From contig NC_044991.1 of assembly GCF_008728515.1 (NCBI RefSeq), positions 44,658,968-44,722,967 of the forward strand: DNA of 64,000 nt. The letters run 5' to 3'. The notes beneath the pieces are model-generated. The model did not search any database. It was not told where the DNA came from and worked only from the letters and a program-made list of their open reading frames with translations. The translations under genes were made by a program, and so were the position numbers. This stretch comes from Papio anubis (taxonomy: Eukaryota > Chordata > Mammalia > Primates > Cercopithecidae). Below are positions 24,705-36,551 of the stretch, one piece after another. How positions within the stretch are numbered: position 1 is the first letter of the stretch; every line of letters begins with the position of its first letter.

Positions 24705-24905
24705 AATGTTTGTTGAATACCAACCATGTATGAGATGGTACCAGGTGCTTGGGATCCATTATCTCAAAATGTAACCACTCACTGAAGTAGGCCTTGTCAT
24801 CATCCCAATTTTAAGAAAGAGGAAAGTGAGAATGCAGTAAGTTAAGTATTTTCAGCATGGCCACCTAATGGCATGCAAAGCCTGGTCACAGTCCAGAGCC
24901 ACTTC
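24705..24905 (+). repeat. MIR SINE, just downstream of an ESF1 donor
   Basis: GTTTGTTGAATACCAACCATGTATGAGATGG, CTTGGGATCCATTATCTCAAAATG, TCATCATCCCAATTTTAAGAAAGAGG, GCATGCAAAGCCTGGTCACAGTCCAGAGCC follow MIR order. It begins about 22 nt after the donor at 24683. Confidence 0.65.
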
Positions 24906-25187
24906 AACTGCTGCATTCTGACATTTTACATTTACATGCCACCTACATAAAACATATAGTTCAGTTAATATCTAGATACAAGCAGTATGATTCTGTTCGG
25001 TGTTTCTGAGCAAAAGAGGTACATACAGACTTTTTTTCCTTGAGGATATGTGCACATAGAGGTTTTTAACATGAGTGAAATTATGCCATACTTTCCATCT
25101 CTCAACCTGCATTTTCGCCTTGCAATATTATCTTATGGCTCATCCATCACCTTATTGTCATTAAATTCCTTTATCAAGAGTATTTCC

Positions 25188-25486
25188 TGGGCGGGTGCGG
25201 TGGCTCATGCTTGTAATCCCTACACTTTGGGAAGCCAAGTCAGGTGGATCACCTAAGGTCAGGAGTTCGAGACCAGCATGGCCAATATGGCAAAACCCCG
25301 TCTCTACTAAAAATACAAAAATTAGCTGGGCGTGGTATCACGCATCTGTAATCCCAGCTACTTGGGAGGCTGAAGCAGGCGAATCACTTGAACCCCAGGA
25401 GGTGGAGGTTACAGTGAGCCAAGATTGCGCCACTGCTCCCCAACCAGGGCGACAGGGCAAGACTCTGTCTCAAAAAAAAAAAAAAA
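25188..25486 (+). repeat. Alu, sense (AluS-like)
   Basis: GGGCGGGTGCGGTGGCTCATGC start and A17 tail. Perfect target duplication AAGAGTATTTCCT on both sides. Confidence 0.94.
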
Positions 25487-25499
25487 AAGAGTATTTCCT

Positions 25500-26029
25500 C
25501 TGTGTTAACATGGTGTCTGTGGACAATATGATTTGACTCACGTTGTTCAGGGAATAACATCTTTTCCAGAGTTTTCCAGAGTTCTCAGTAATAGCACAGA
25601 TCACTTAGGTTTTTGCCACTAAAAATGCTCTTGTCACTGAAATGCAGCATTCTGGCGGTGGTGTGCCTTAGAGCATTATCACTGATAATGACAAAATTTT
25701 GCAACTTGGGGCATCTTAAAATTATTAATTCTAGTCCAACCCTGTTTTACAATTTAAAAAAAAATTAGCTGATTAATCTGAGGTTACACAGCATACCAGT
25801 GGCCAAGCTGAGACCAGAATCCACAATTACTCAGACCAGTGTTCTTTCTTCTGTTCTCTACTAGACTGTTTCTATACTGTGTCTTCTTATAATGTTTTTG
25901 GTACAGCTTTGACTTTTAGTGCTGTAAAAGTAGAGAGATGCAAAGCTGAGTGATGCAGTGGAGTAATTTTTATACTTCTATTGTAGTCAGTGTTTGTGGA
26001 AATGGATAGTAAAATGGAGAAATTGGGTG
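25500..26029. other. Intronic sequence with a possible MIR
   Basis: 25720-25870 contains CTGAGGTTACACAGCATACCAGTGGCCAAGCTGAG, a MIR-like phrase. The rest is unassigned. Confidence 0.4.
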
Positions 26030-26790
26030 TTTTGGGAAAAATTCTGTCAGACTGTGTTTTTATTCTGCTCTCACATTACAGCTGTCAACACAGAAGAAGA
26101 CTTCTGTGACCAAATGGGTAGGGAGATTTCTCCACACACTAATCAATGGACACCAAGTGGGTGTCCTCCAATTCCAACACTACCTGGAGGTAGTTTCAGA
26201 TCCCATAGGTTGGAGGCTCAGTCCCCAAGACTGTGTCCACCCTTTCAGCCACCAGTCCGACGTCTGAACATCCAGAATTTCTGACTGACTGGCTTTAAGT
26301 TGGGGTTCCCATGACCCCCTCTTTAGGTTCAGTTAATTTGCTGGAGTGGCCACAGACCTCAGGGAAACACACACATTTGCTGGTTTATCATAAAGGATAT
26401 TACAAAGGATACAGAGGAAATAGGGTAAGGTATGGGGAAGGGGTGTGGAGCTTCCATGCCTCTGTGGGCACTCCACCCTCCAGGAACCTCCATGTGTCTG
26501 GCTACCCAGAAGCTCTGTGAACTCGTTTCTCTTGGTTTTTTATGGAAGCTTCGTGATGCCAGCATTCCTTTTCCACAGAGTACAGGGCAGGACTCTGTCT
26601 GGGGAAGGTCTTAAGATACACAGTCAGAAAGGGGAGGGAAGAGTACAGTCCTGCCTTTAAGACTGAACACAAAGGACTATAGCAAGGGCTAAGGAACTTA
26701 CGAGCCAGAACCCATGTATGAAAACAATATACATGTAACACCACATGGGGTAAGAGCCCTGCTCCCATTGATGTGCTGACGAACTCTCTT
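26030..26790. repeat. LTR-like ancient interspersed repeat
   Basis: I recognise an old endogenous-retroviral LTR-type consensus: GATCCCATAGGTTGGAGGCTCAGTCCCCAAGACTG, GTTGGGGTTCCCATGACCCCCTC, TTTGCTGGAGTGGCC, GTTTATCATAAAGGATATTACAAAGGATACAG, TTTTTTATGGAAGCTTCGTG. The family name and orientation are not certain. Several overlapping short frames on both strands come from this non-coding block. Confidence 0.55.
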
Positions 26791-27408
26791 CTTCCCTAGA
26801 ACTCCTTTTCAAACTCAGTAGGCTGCAAAATATCTTTTAAATGAAATAACTCCACAAATGTTAAGCTATCTGTTTACTGGAAATGTCTCAAGTGGGCCCT
26901 TATGGGGTCAATAAAGTAGTCACTCTGAGAATTGTAGCAGCTATTCTGTTTGATTTTCATTTGCAGGGAGCTTCGAGCTTATGCTTTTACTTTTTCCGTT
27001 CATTTGGGCTGAGTCTGGACTCGTTTGTCAGCAGCATTCAAAATATATTGTTGAATGTCCAGGGTGTTCTATACCCTACAATACTCAGTACTGGACTTGA
27101 CTCCAACAGATCCTTTCCGACTCCACGGGTTCTTTGTATATAGAAGAGTTTCAAGAATTTTCTTCAAGTTAAAAATATTTTTGCCCCTTTGTTCCTCAGT
27201 GGTTTCAATTTTGATACTGAAAAATTATGACTGAAGAAATGAATACATGTTTTATGCCATGTTATCTAGTATTTTGATCTAGCGGTTGTTTAGATCTATA
27301 AAGCAGTTAAAGAAATGTGTGAGTAGATACATAGCAAATATTCTTCATTGAAAGTATGGTACTGCTGAATCCATATAATAGTTTGGTAAAAAAAAAAAAA
27401 AAATTCTT
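26791..27408. other. Intronic sequence, no recognised feature
   Basis: No assigned repeat. An A17 tract ends near 27403. Confidence 0.45.
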
Positions 27409-27423
27409 AGAAGCACTTGTTCT

Positions 27424-27721
27424 GGCTGGGCACGGTGGCTCATGCCTGTAAACCCGGCAGTTTGGGAGGCCAAGGTGGGCTGATCACGAGGTCAGGAGAT
27501 CGAGACCATCCTGGCTAACACAGTGAAACCCTGTCTCTACTAAAAATACAAAAAAATTAGCTGGGCATGGTGGCGGGCGCCTGTGGTCCCAGCTACTCAG
27601 GAGGCTGAGGCAGGAGAATGGTGTGAACCCAGGAAGTGGAGCTTGCAGTGAGCCGAGATTGTGCCACTGCACTCCAGCCTGGGCAACAGAGCAAGACTCC
27701 ATCTCAAAAAAAAAAAAAAAA
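27424..27721 (+). repeat. Alu (AluY-like), sense; first of two stacked at one target
   Basis: GGCTGGGCACGGTGGCTCATGCC start, GAGATCGAGACCATCC and A18 tail. Flanked by AGAAGCACTTGTTCT at 27409-27423 and 27722-27736. Confidence 0.94.
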
Positions 27722-27737
27722 AGAAGCACTTGTTCTT

Positions 27738-28032
27738 GGCTGGGCGTGGTGGCTCACGCCTATAATCCCTGCACTTTGGGAGACTGAGGCAGGTGGATCA
27801 CCTAAGGTCAGGAGTTCAAGACCAGCCTGCCCAACATGGTGAAACCCGTCTCTACTAAAAATACAAAAAATTAGCCGGGTGTGGTGGCAGACGCCTGTAA
27901 TCCCAGCTACATGGGAGGCTGAGGCAGGAGAATCACTTGAACCTGGGAGTCAGAGGTTGCAGTGATCTGAGATCACACCACTACACTCCAGCCTGGGCGA
28001 CATGAGTGAAACTGTCTCAAAAAAAAAAAAAC
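27738..28032 (+). repeat. Alu (AluS-like), sense; second of two stacked at one target
   Basis: GGCTGGGCGTGGTGGCTCACGCC start, CAAGACCAGCCTGCCC, A-tail. Its flanks are the second and third copies of AGAAGCACTTGTTCT (27722-27736 and 28033-28047). Confidence 0.94.
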
Positions 28033-28048
28033 AGAAGCACTTGTTCTT

Positions 28049-28559
28049 AAAAGGACATTAATGTCAAAATAAATACTCTTTAGGGCTTGAGTGGTTCTTT
28101 TTGCATGCAGGATGTTTAGCAATAATGGCATTCTAAATATTTTTGTTTAAATGGCTAGAGATGTTTTAGATTCCTAGAGATAAATTCAGTCTGGTTAGCC
28201 TGATCTTAGTTCACATATGTTCTATTTATTTTATAGATTTGATTGCTGTATTTAAATTTGCTAATTTAGTAAAGAGTCTATTCAAATTAGATTAGGAAAA
28301 ATTTAACCAGCAAACTTACTTAAAAATAGCCTGACAGTTTTTAGGGGTAGCTTATAGATAAAACAAGATAATTGTTAAAGTTGGGAGATGAGAACAGAGG
28401 GTTCATTACATTGTCCTAAACAACTTTTATGTCTGTTTTAAATTTTCATAATAAAAATTATTTTCTTTAATTAACCAACAAGTAAATTGTTGTAACTAGT
28501 AATTTAAGAGATAATTCACAATGCACTATTTCGAGTTATTCAGTCACTGTCATTTTTCA
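28049..28559. other. Intronic sequence, no recognised feature
   Basis: AT-rich unique-looking sequence. Confidence 0.5.
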
Positions 28560-28836
28560 GTTTTATGAGAGAAAAGGCCACCTCTCATCACTGATCACCC
28601 ATCTAATAGTATTCTTCTTCAGATCTTCCCCTTCAAATGTCTGCATCACTTTGTCTCTCCTAACCCTTCCTATCTTGAATTATTTTTATTTATGTATTTG
28701 TCTATTTATGTGTTTATGTGTCTGATTTCCTTTAATAGATGGTAAAATTTTTGAGGGCAGAAACCATGTATCTGATAACTTCCATTTCTCCCAAAAGGCT
28801 TACATGGTTTCCTGCATTTATTAAGTATTCTATATT
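28560..28836 (+). repeat. L2 3' end, sense, split by an Alu
   Basis: CACTTTGTCTCTCCTAACCC, TTTAATAGATGGTAAAATTTTTGAGGGCAGAAACCATGTATCTG, TTTATTAAGTATTCTAT. After the Alu, ATTATTTGTTGAACAAACAG (about 29148) completes the L2 terminus. Confidence 0.65.
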
Positions 28837-29142
28837 TGTTTGTTTGTTTGTTTGTTTGTTTTGAGACGGAGTCTCGCCCTGTTGCGAGGCTGGAGCGTGG
28901 TTGCACCATCTTGGCTCACTGCAACCTCTGCCTCCTGGGTTCAAGCGATTCTCCTGCCTCGCCTGCCAAGTAGCTGGGATTAGAGGTGCCCGCCACCATG
29001 CCTGGCTAACTTTTGTATTTTTAGTAGAGACAGGGTTTCGCCTTGTTGTCCAGGCTGGTCTCGAACTCCTGACCTCAAGTGAGCTGCTCACCTCAGCTTC
29101 TCAAAGTGCTGGGATTACAGACGTGAGCCACTGCGTCCAGCC
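28837..29142 (-). repeat. Alu, antisense
   Basis: (TTTG)n tail, GAGACGGAGTCTCGCCCTGTTGCG, end GAGCCACTGCGTCCAGCC. Inserted inside the L2 3' end. Confidence 0.93.
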
Positions 29143-29225
29143 TCTGTAATTATTTGTTGAACAAACAGAATAATTTAGGTGGGAGTTGCTTATAAACTGG
29201 TCCATTTAAAAACTGGTTTACTTTT

Positions 29226-29531
29226 TTATTATTATTATTATTATTATTTGAGACGGAGTCTCGCTCTGTTGCTTAGGCTAGAGTGCAGTGGCACGATCTT
29301 GGCTCACCACAACCTCCGCCTCCTGGGTTCAAGTGATTCTCCTGCCTCAGCCTCCTGAGTAGCTGGGACTACAAGTGTGCACCACCATGCCTGGCTAATT
29401 TTTTTGTAGTTTTAGTAGAGATGGGGTTTCACTGTGTTGGCCAGGCTGGTCTCGAACTCCTTACCTCGTGATCCACCCGCTTTGGCCTCCCGAAGTGCTG
29501 AGATTACAGGCCTGAGCCACCACGCTTGGCC
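29226..29531 (-). repeat. Alu, antisense, 118 nt upstream of an ESF1 exon
   Basis: (TTA)n tail tract, GAGACGGAGTCTCGCTCTGTTGC, end GAGCCACCACGCTTGGCC. Perfect target duplication ACTGGTTTACTTTT (29212-29225 and 29532-29545). Confidence 0.94.
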
Positions 29532-29649
29532 ACTGGTTTACTTTTAGATTGAACTACTTGGTTTAAAAAAAATGCATAGTTTTTCTTGGTATACATTTAT
29601 TATAATTCTTATAATAATGAAATTTTGTATTTTTATATTCAACTTTAAG

Positions 29650-29737
29650 GCTCTTGCTGAAGAGGCCAGTGAGGAGGAACTTCCCTCTGATGTTGATTTG
29701 AATGACCCATACTTTGCTGAAGAAGTTAAAAAAATAG
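29650..29737 (+). CDS. ESF1: ESF1 coding exon (acidic ALAEEASEEELPSD segment)
   Basis: The exon is 88 nt, 29 codons plus one base of a Gly codon finished by the next exon. It encodes an acidic stretch, ALAEEASEEELPSDVDLNDPYF, then AEEVKKI. The Asp/Glu-rich, low-complexity composition fits the middle and C-terminal region of ESF1, which alternates acidic and basic blocks. The donor is a strong GTAAGC. The acceptor ends CTTTAAG, so the trinucleotide before the exon is AAG and not the usual CAG or TAG. An antisense Alu ends 118 nt upstream. Because 88 is not a multiple of three, skipping it would shift the frame. Confidence 0.96.
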
Positions 29738-31334
29738 GTAAGCCAGCTCATATCTGTAGTTTTCAATTAGAATCTAAACAAAAAGATGAGGTGCATGGAA
29801 GCAATATAAACTAATCATTCTTTTAAAATTGCTGGTATTTATGCAATTTAGTGACTTACAAGCAAGTCTGTCCTGTGGCATACAATCATTGATCTGATTG
29901 GGAAGGGCCAGCTCGTCCCTTCTACATACAAGGGGTAATTTTAATATAGGAGGCTTTTGATAATGTGGGTAATAATTTACTAGGGATTCCTTTCCGGGAA
30001 ATATCCTTATTGCCAGTCAGATCAACTCTATAAAAGAATGAGAGGAAATAGAAAGAGGAATAATTATTTACTTGTGTGCTTTCTCTGATTTTTAATAGCA
30101 TATCCATTCTGGGTCCCTCTCAGCAAAGTCTATCAAGAACTAAAAGTATGAAACGAATTTGTTTATATGTGCATGTTGATATGTGTATAATTTTTAAATT
30201 TATGCTTATATTTAAATTTCATATAAAAGCTTTTTCTGCTGAAATATACAAAAGCATCTATGTTTCATTTTATCCCTTTTGTACTCATTATGCTTAATTA
30301 TAGTTAAAAAGCCAGCTTTCCTTACTCTTTTTCCTTGAATCCCTAAATTATCTGGTATCTGATTTCCTATATCCAGGGAGCCTTGTTTGCACCTCATATG
30401 CACTACTCATTCTTTCTTTCCTCCATTATGTGGAGGAAATGTGTATGTGTAAATGTGTTTGGTAAGGTTCAGGTCATACTTGGTAAGTCAGTACAGAAAT
30501 CACTGTAAGCACTTACCATTTGTTCTCATGCATTTTGCCTTCCCCTGATCATTATACCACACACAAGAACTCCAAAAGGCTTGCTCCTGGAGCAACTCCA
30601 AGCTGGCATTGTAAAGAGAAGGATTTTATGAAATTTCCCTGTTTCTTTTACCCTTGTGACTAGTGGGCCAGAATAGTTCTCCACAGGAAAGTCAGAATTG
30701 CTCAAAATTATTTCCTGATTGTTACAGCTTTTTAGTACTGACATTTTATTGATGAGAAGGAGATTAAGATAAATAAAGTCTATTATAGAATATGAGATTC
30801 TTGGGAATTGGACAGAGAAGTGGAAACTTAGCATATTCTGCTTTTTATCATACCTGAGTGGTCATTTCTAGAAGATGATGGATTTTAGCCTTATCCTCTG
30901 GTTTCAGGAAACCAGCTTTATAATGGAGAAATGCTAAGCATTATAGTTTCCTTGTTCTCTATCCAAAATGTTTCTTTTGGCATGTGAAGTCTGGTCAAAT
31001 TGCACAACTCAGAATAGAATTCAAAGAGTAAGTTAAATGATTTGATGGCTTGGGGTAGCCAGTTTCTTGGAATCAACTCATTTACATTGAGAGTAAACTT
31101 TCTCTAAAGTTATTATCAGAAGTTCCAAAGAAAAAAGGTATAGACAAAATTTGCTTGCTTTTAATTTACTTTTGATTTCAGAATGTTCCCAGAGGGTAAT
31201 TGTTTCTATTTGGGCTTTTCTGGTTTTTTGTGTGTGTTTTGTAGTAGGTTTTGTTTTGTTTGGAAAAAGAAAAACAGCAAGGCTAGAATTTTTTACATAA
31301 AATTTAGGACAAAAAGCTAGTGTCTTGCCATGTT
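29738..31334. other. ESF1 intron, no recognised feature
   Basis: AT-rich unique-looking sequence. 30526-30834 has an open minus frame without family resemblance. Confidence 0.45.
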
Positions 31335-32760
31335 TGTTTATTCATTCTATAATAACTGTTTTGATTGCCTACCAAGTGCCAGGCTCTCTGCTAGGCTAGA
31401 GATACAGTAGTAATAATACAAACAGGATTGCATCCCTCATGGAGTCTGGTTTGAAGGAAGATGTGTTAGACAGATAAATAGTATGAGGGTATGGTAAATG
31501 TTTTAAAGGAAAGAAATAGAAGATATAACTGGGTAGAAGTAGGAGATATGAAAGTTTACATTGGGTAGGCAAAGAAGGCTTCTCTGAGTTGATGACATTA
31601 GAGCTGAGACCTGTGGAATGAGGAGTCAGGCATGAAGAGCTGGGAGAAGAGCATTGCAAATGAGGGGAGAGTGGTTAGAAAGACTGCAAGGTGAGAAACA
31701 GTGCACTGTGTGGTGTTAAGAATTGAAAGACATCAGTGTGGCTGGAGCATTGTCGGAGAGGGAATTGGTGTGAGGACAGGCTGGAGACTCAGTGGAAACT
31801 ACCCCTGTAGGGCTTTGTTGTCCTGACAACAAATTGAGATTTTACTTTACTGATAGTGGAAAGCCCAAACAGTCTTTAAGCAAAGATGAGACACGATCTG
31901 GTATAGATTAACATATTACTCTGGTGCCTGTAAAGAGAACAGTTTGAGGACTGGTGAGAGCTGGAAGTCCAGACTTTTGCCGAGCTCTAGACAAAAGATG
32001 ATGGTTGTTTAGCTGGCATGCCGCTCGTGGAATTGGACGGAGAACAGAACTCTAGATATATTTTGAAAGTATACGTGCTAAATCAGGAAGAAATTTAGTA
32101 TAACTCCTGTTTTTGGTTTGAGTCTGTGGAAGAATGTTCTTCCATTTACTGAGTTAGGAAGAAATGTGGGAACAATAAGTTTAAGTGGGAAGAAAAGTAA
32201 ATAGGTCCATTTGTGGCATAATCACTTTGAGATGTCAATTAGATATACAAATGGAGGTGTTTGGTTGATATTGAGATATAAGTCTGAGAGATGAGCAGAG
32301 AAATCAGAGTACAAATATACACTTAAGGATCAGGAGCATATAAATAGTACTTCAAACCATGGCAGTGGGAGTAGAGAGCACTGATAAGAGAAGAGGATGC
32401 AGGATGGGCCCTGAGGTCAGGTGAAGTCTACATGAGGCACTGTTAATCTGACATACTAGAGGAAGTGCTACTTGAAAGGATGGGGAAAGCTTAAGAAGCC
32501 GAGAAGGAGCGGCTGGGAAGTAGGAAGAACAGTATTAATGTAGTGGCTCACAGACACTTGGTGAGGCGATAGAGGTTTCAGTAGATTAGTATGGGTTAAA
32601 GTTTGAGGTGAAAAGTGAGCATTCTTTTTTCAGAAGTTGCACTGTGAAGGGGAGCAAAGACATGGAGCCATACCTGAATGTACGTAAGGAGAAAGTATTT
32701 TTTTAAAGATATGAACTTTTAGGGCATGTTTTCTTTCCCTTGGGATTGCTCCAACAGAAA
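31335..32760 (-). repeat. Long L2 LINE remnant, antisense
   Basis: Left end: TTGATTGCCTACCAAGTGCCAGGCTCTCTGC and CCCTCATGGAGTCTGGTTTGAAGG. Then GGCAAAGAAGGCTTCTCTGAG, AAGAGCATTGCAAATGAG, CATCAGTGTGGCTGGAGC, GGGCTTTGTTGTCC. Further right: GTCAATTAGATATACAAATGGAGG, CATATAAATAGTACTTCAAACCATGG, GAGGAAGTG and GAGAAGGAGCGGCTGGGAAG. These are L2 reverse-transcriptase-region noncoding-strand phrases in order. Confidence 0.75.
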
Positions 32761-33739
32761 AGAAGTTACTAAGATACAGAAAATGGGGCAAATAAAAGTA
32801 AATACAAATACAGGTAAATTTGTATATTTGGTGTCAGGAAGATGAGGGATTTACCTGATTGGTTTATGGATTTATACTGTTTGTTCATTCACTTGCAGAA
32901 GCACAGATAATCCGCATGAGCAGATAAGGTAGGGACCTAGAAACAGATCGCTGGAGGGGCAGGGTGCGGGAGGTTACTGCCTAAGGCAGTTGATTAAATG
33001 AATTGTCAAATTTAAGGAGACTTTTCGGTCTGGATAGCCGAAAATGGAGAGAGATGGGGCGTATAAATCTGAAGGCCAGGCCAGATACAAAACCATAGAA
33101 CATGTGGCAAGAGCAGCGGTATGGGAGGCCTAGGCAGAGAAAGAGAGAACTAGCTGAGCCACAGAAGCAGCATATCCCTTTTGAATCATGCTGGACATGG
33201 CTTTTCAAAGACACATTACAAAGCTGTGTGCCCCCATTCGTGTATGTGGTTATTCAGTCAGCAATTATTGAGTGTCAAGATCACCCGGTCCTCCCATATG
33301 ACTTTCAGCATGTTACAAAATATTTAAATAAATGAGATTGATACAGTTTTCCCATACTTTACATTTTAATCTGACTACCTATGGTACAACTGGACTTTTT
33401 AAATATGTGTTAGATATATATCATGTATATGCTCGAATAGATGGATTTAATGAGTTTTTACTCAATTCTGAACCTTTTCCTCCCCAGCAAAAACTAAATT
33501 TGTGCTTAACAGTATCCAGAAGATATAAAGAAGAATATACTGAATGTTAACATTTTGTACTCACGATCCAGGGATCCAGGCAGATGGTTTTAAGGATAGG
33601 TGGAAGCATGCTTATAACCTTAGGGAAATGGATTCCCACAGGGAGTCAGAGAGAAATTGGAAGTTTTTTGTGTGCCCTTCAGATATAAGGATCTATAGTA
33701 GGTACTCTTAAAGAGAGTTGGACTTTGGTTTAAAATTTA
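32761..33739. other. ESF1 intron, mostly unassigned
   Basis: May include the decayed continuation of the L2 to about 33000. The rest is unique-looking. Short frames on both strands at 32981-33550 lack coding character. Confidence 0.4.
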
Positions 33740-33756
33740 CCAGTTTGTAATTTTTA

Positions 33757-34080
33757 TTTATTTTATTTTTTTAAATTTTATTTATTTATTTATTTATTTG
33801 AGACAGAGTCTCATTGTGTTGCCCAGGCTAGAGTGCAGTGGCGTGATCTCTGCTCACCAAAACCTCTGCCTCCTGGGTTCAAGCGATTCTTCTGCCTCAG
33901 CCTCCCGAGTAGCTGGGACTACAGGCGTGTGTCACTGTGCCTGGCTAATTTCTGTATTTTTAGTGGAGACAGGGTTTCACCATGTTAGCCAAGCTGGTCT
34001 TGAACTTCTGACCTCAGGTGATCCGCACGCCTTGGCCTCCCAAAAGTGCTGGGATTACAGGCATGAGCCACCGTGCCCAA
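33757..34080 (-). repeat. Alu, antisense
   Basis: (TTTA)n tail, GAGACAGAGTCTCATTGTGTTGC, end GAGCCACCGTGCCCAACC. Perfect target duplication CCAGTTTGTAATTTTTA (33740-33756 and 34081-34097). Confidence 0.95.
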
Positions 34081-34097
34081 CCAGTTTGTAATTTTTA

Positions 34098-35224
34098 AAA
34101 TGTAGAAATAAAGTAACTCAGATGACCTACATTGGTATATTAATTCATTGCTACAGTATTTACTTCATTATTAGTTTGTCAAAATAGTTTTGGATTTTAG
34201 TACCTCGGAAGTGAAATATAGTCATTATCTAAGGATATAGACCTTGCTTTTCTTTTCAAAAATACTTAAGATATAATGAATTTCACACACTAGTGTTTGA
34301 GTATATAGTTCAAGGTCTGTAGTTAAACAGGACAAAAACATTGTAAACCAGATGACTTGGGTACATTTATAGCATTTTTGCTCTAGGCAATCCCATAGAG
34401 CTAAACTTATGTGCCTTCAAAATTTGGAGGAAATGAGTTCACTGATGCCAGACCTGGTGTTTGGCTCAGATTAGGTGCCAGGGTGAATGTTAGAGATCTT
34501 TTATAATTTTTTCTTCTATCTTTTATAATTTTTTCTTTGATTTCCTTCTAAATTGCAAAGTTGGTGTCAAATAAGAGTTTTTAAATATACATCTAGGATG
34601 AGTACATTAATGAGATGAAAATGAAATGAAATATTAGAAAAATCTGCTAGTTTTCCAGTGGCAGTTGGTAGAATCTGAGTCCTAGTGGACTTCCTTTATT
34701 TTTTGTAATTCTACAAGTAACATTGTAAAGCAGTGTCAGAATATATATGCATACAAAATATTATTAACCCTAGAGGGAGATTATCCTTAACAGACTGCGT
34801 CTGATTATGGGCAGGTGATGCAGAAACTTGCTACAAAAGAGTAAATCACTAGGGTGCTTACCACTCTTCATCTGGTGGGTACTGAGACCACATCCATCTG
34901 CCCTCCAGTGAACTTTCTTAGCTTCTCTCTCACATGAATTGCTCAACTAATCCTCTGGAAGAAGTTTATTATGGGAACAATTCTCTGACATTATAAGTAA
35001 CGGGAAATGAAATGTCCTTTACAGATGAATTTTTTTTTACACGCTATCTTTTTCCATGGATGTATTCTGTTACATTTTTTGCCTAAAAGGATTCTAGCCT
35101 CAGTAAGGATTGGTTAGATTTATTTAACTGTAAAACTCTATTCACTGACTTGGAGTCTTTGTTAGTATTGACTTAATAGAATCAATCCATATGTATTTTT
35201 TGCAGCAGTCTCAGAAGATGTAGT
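34098..35224. other. ESF1 intron, no recognised feature
   Basis: AT-rich unique-looking sequence. There is a short TTTTATAATTTTTTCTT repeat near 34500. Confidence 0.45.
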
Positions 35225-35544
35225 TTTTTTGTTGTTTCTGTTTTTGTTTTTTTGACAGCGTTTTGCTCTGTCATCCAGGGTGGAGTGCACAGTGGTACTA
35301 TTATGGCTCACTGCAGCCTCGAACTCTCCTGGATTCAAGTGATCCTCTTGCCTCAGCCTCCCAAGTAGCTGGGACTACAGGCACACACCACCATGCCTAG
35401 CTAATTTAAAAAAGAAAAAAAAATTGTGGAGCCCGAGTCTTGCTTTGCTACCCAGGCTGGTCTCAAACTCCTGGCTTCAAGCAATCTTCCTTGCTTCAGC
35501 CTTCCAAAGTGCTAGGATTGTAGGTGTGAGCCACCATACCCAGC
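35225..35544 (-). repeat. Alu, antisense (AluJ-like)
   Basis: TTTTGACAGCGTTTTGCTCTGTCATCC start, CTGCAGCCTCGAACTC J-type feature, end GAGCCACCATACCCAGC. Confidence 0.92.
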
Positions 35545-35900
35545 TAGAGAGGTGGTTCTTTACTTGACAAAAGATTCACTGAAAAATAAAGATAATATTT
35601 TGGAATGCAAACTTTCATTTCCCTAGTACTGTTCATCTAACTTAAGTCTGAAAATTTTCCAGGGAGGAAAAAAATGTTTTTTCAAAAAATAAAGATGTGA
35701 CCTCTTAATATTTGATTTTATTAACAGTGCAGAAATGATCTGTATGCCTTATGTATCTTTTGACTAAACAATTCAGTCTAACATCTTAGTAAATTCTTTG
35801 TTAGCAAAGAAATTTTCATCATGCTAAAACTGGATATCATGTTTAGCCCTATCTTGGGGATTTTTTTTTTTCTCCCTTATTACAGTCCTCCTTTGAAGTT

Positions 35901-35907
<7 letters not shown>

Positions 35908-35935
<28 letters not shown>

Positions 35936-36218
35936 CGAGACGGAGTCTCGCTCTGCCGCCCAGGCTGGAGTGCAGTGGCCAGATCTCAGCTCACTGCAAG
36001 CTCCGCCTCCCGGGTTCACGCCATTCTCCTGCCTCAGCCTCCCGAGTAGCTGGGACTACAGGCGCCCGCCATCTCGCCCGGCTAGTTTTTTGTATTTTTT
36101 AGTAGAGACGGGGTTTCACCGTGTTCACCAGGATGGTCTTGATCTCCTGACCTCGTGATCCACCCGTCTCGGCCTCCCAAAGTGCTGGGATTACAGGCTT
36201 GAGCCACCGCGCCCGGCC
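35908..36218 (-). repeat. AluY, Old World monkey type, antisense
   Basis: Begins with a poly(T) run of about 28, then GAGACGGAGTCTCGCTCTGCCGC. Diagnostics: GGCCAGATCTCAGCTC, CATCTCGCCCGGCTAGTT, GGCTTGAGCCACCGCG. Target duplication TGAAGTTTATTTTT at 35894-35907 and 36219-36232. Confidence 0.95.
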
Positions 36219-36551
36219 TGAAGTTTATTTTTAAGACTCTTCACCAGGTTGTTATAAAATCTGAAATAGTTTATTGTGGGCTCTTTGAAATTATTTTCCA
36301 CAGCTGTATGTGAAGATCTTTGTCTGCTTTAAGTATTAATTATATACAGTCTAATTTTCTCCCTGCTACAGAATAATATTTTGCATACGTCATTTGTCCA
36401 TTCATTTCAAAAGGAGCTCTTGGCTTGAGAGCATAGGAGCAGTGGTAAACTTAGGGAATGGGGGTTCATATCCTAAGCAAGTGGAACCTTGATGATATTT
36501 ATATGCGTAAGGACATACACATACATTAAGACAGAGAAAGATTATACTCTT

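Noticed and set aside
25994..26768. Cluster of 60-96 residue frames on both strands
   Set aside because: They overlap in different frames inside an LTR-like repeat, with no coding bias, no conserved domain and no splice signals consistent with an exon.
29572..29814. 80-residue frame starting MHSFSWYTFIIIL as a stand-alone protein
   Set aside because: Only its middle part (29650-29737) is coding, as an ESF1 exon. The flanks are intron with matching splice sites.
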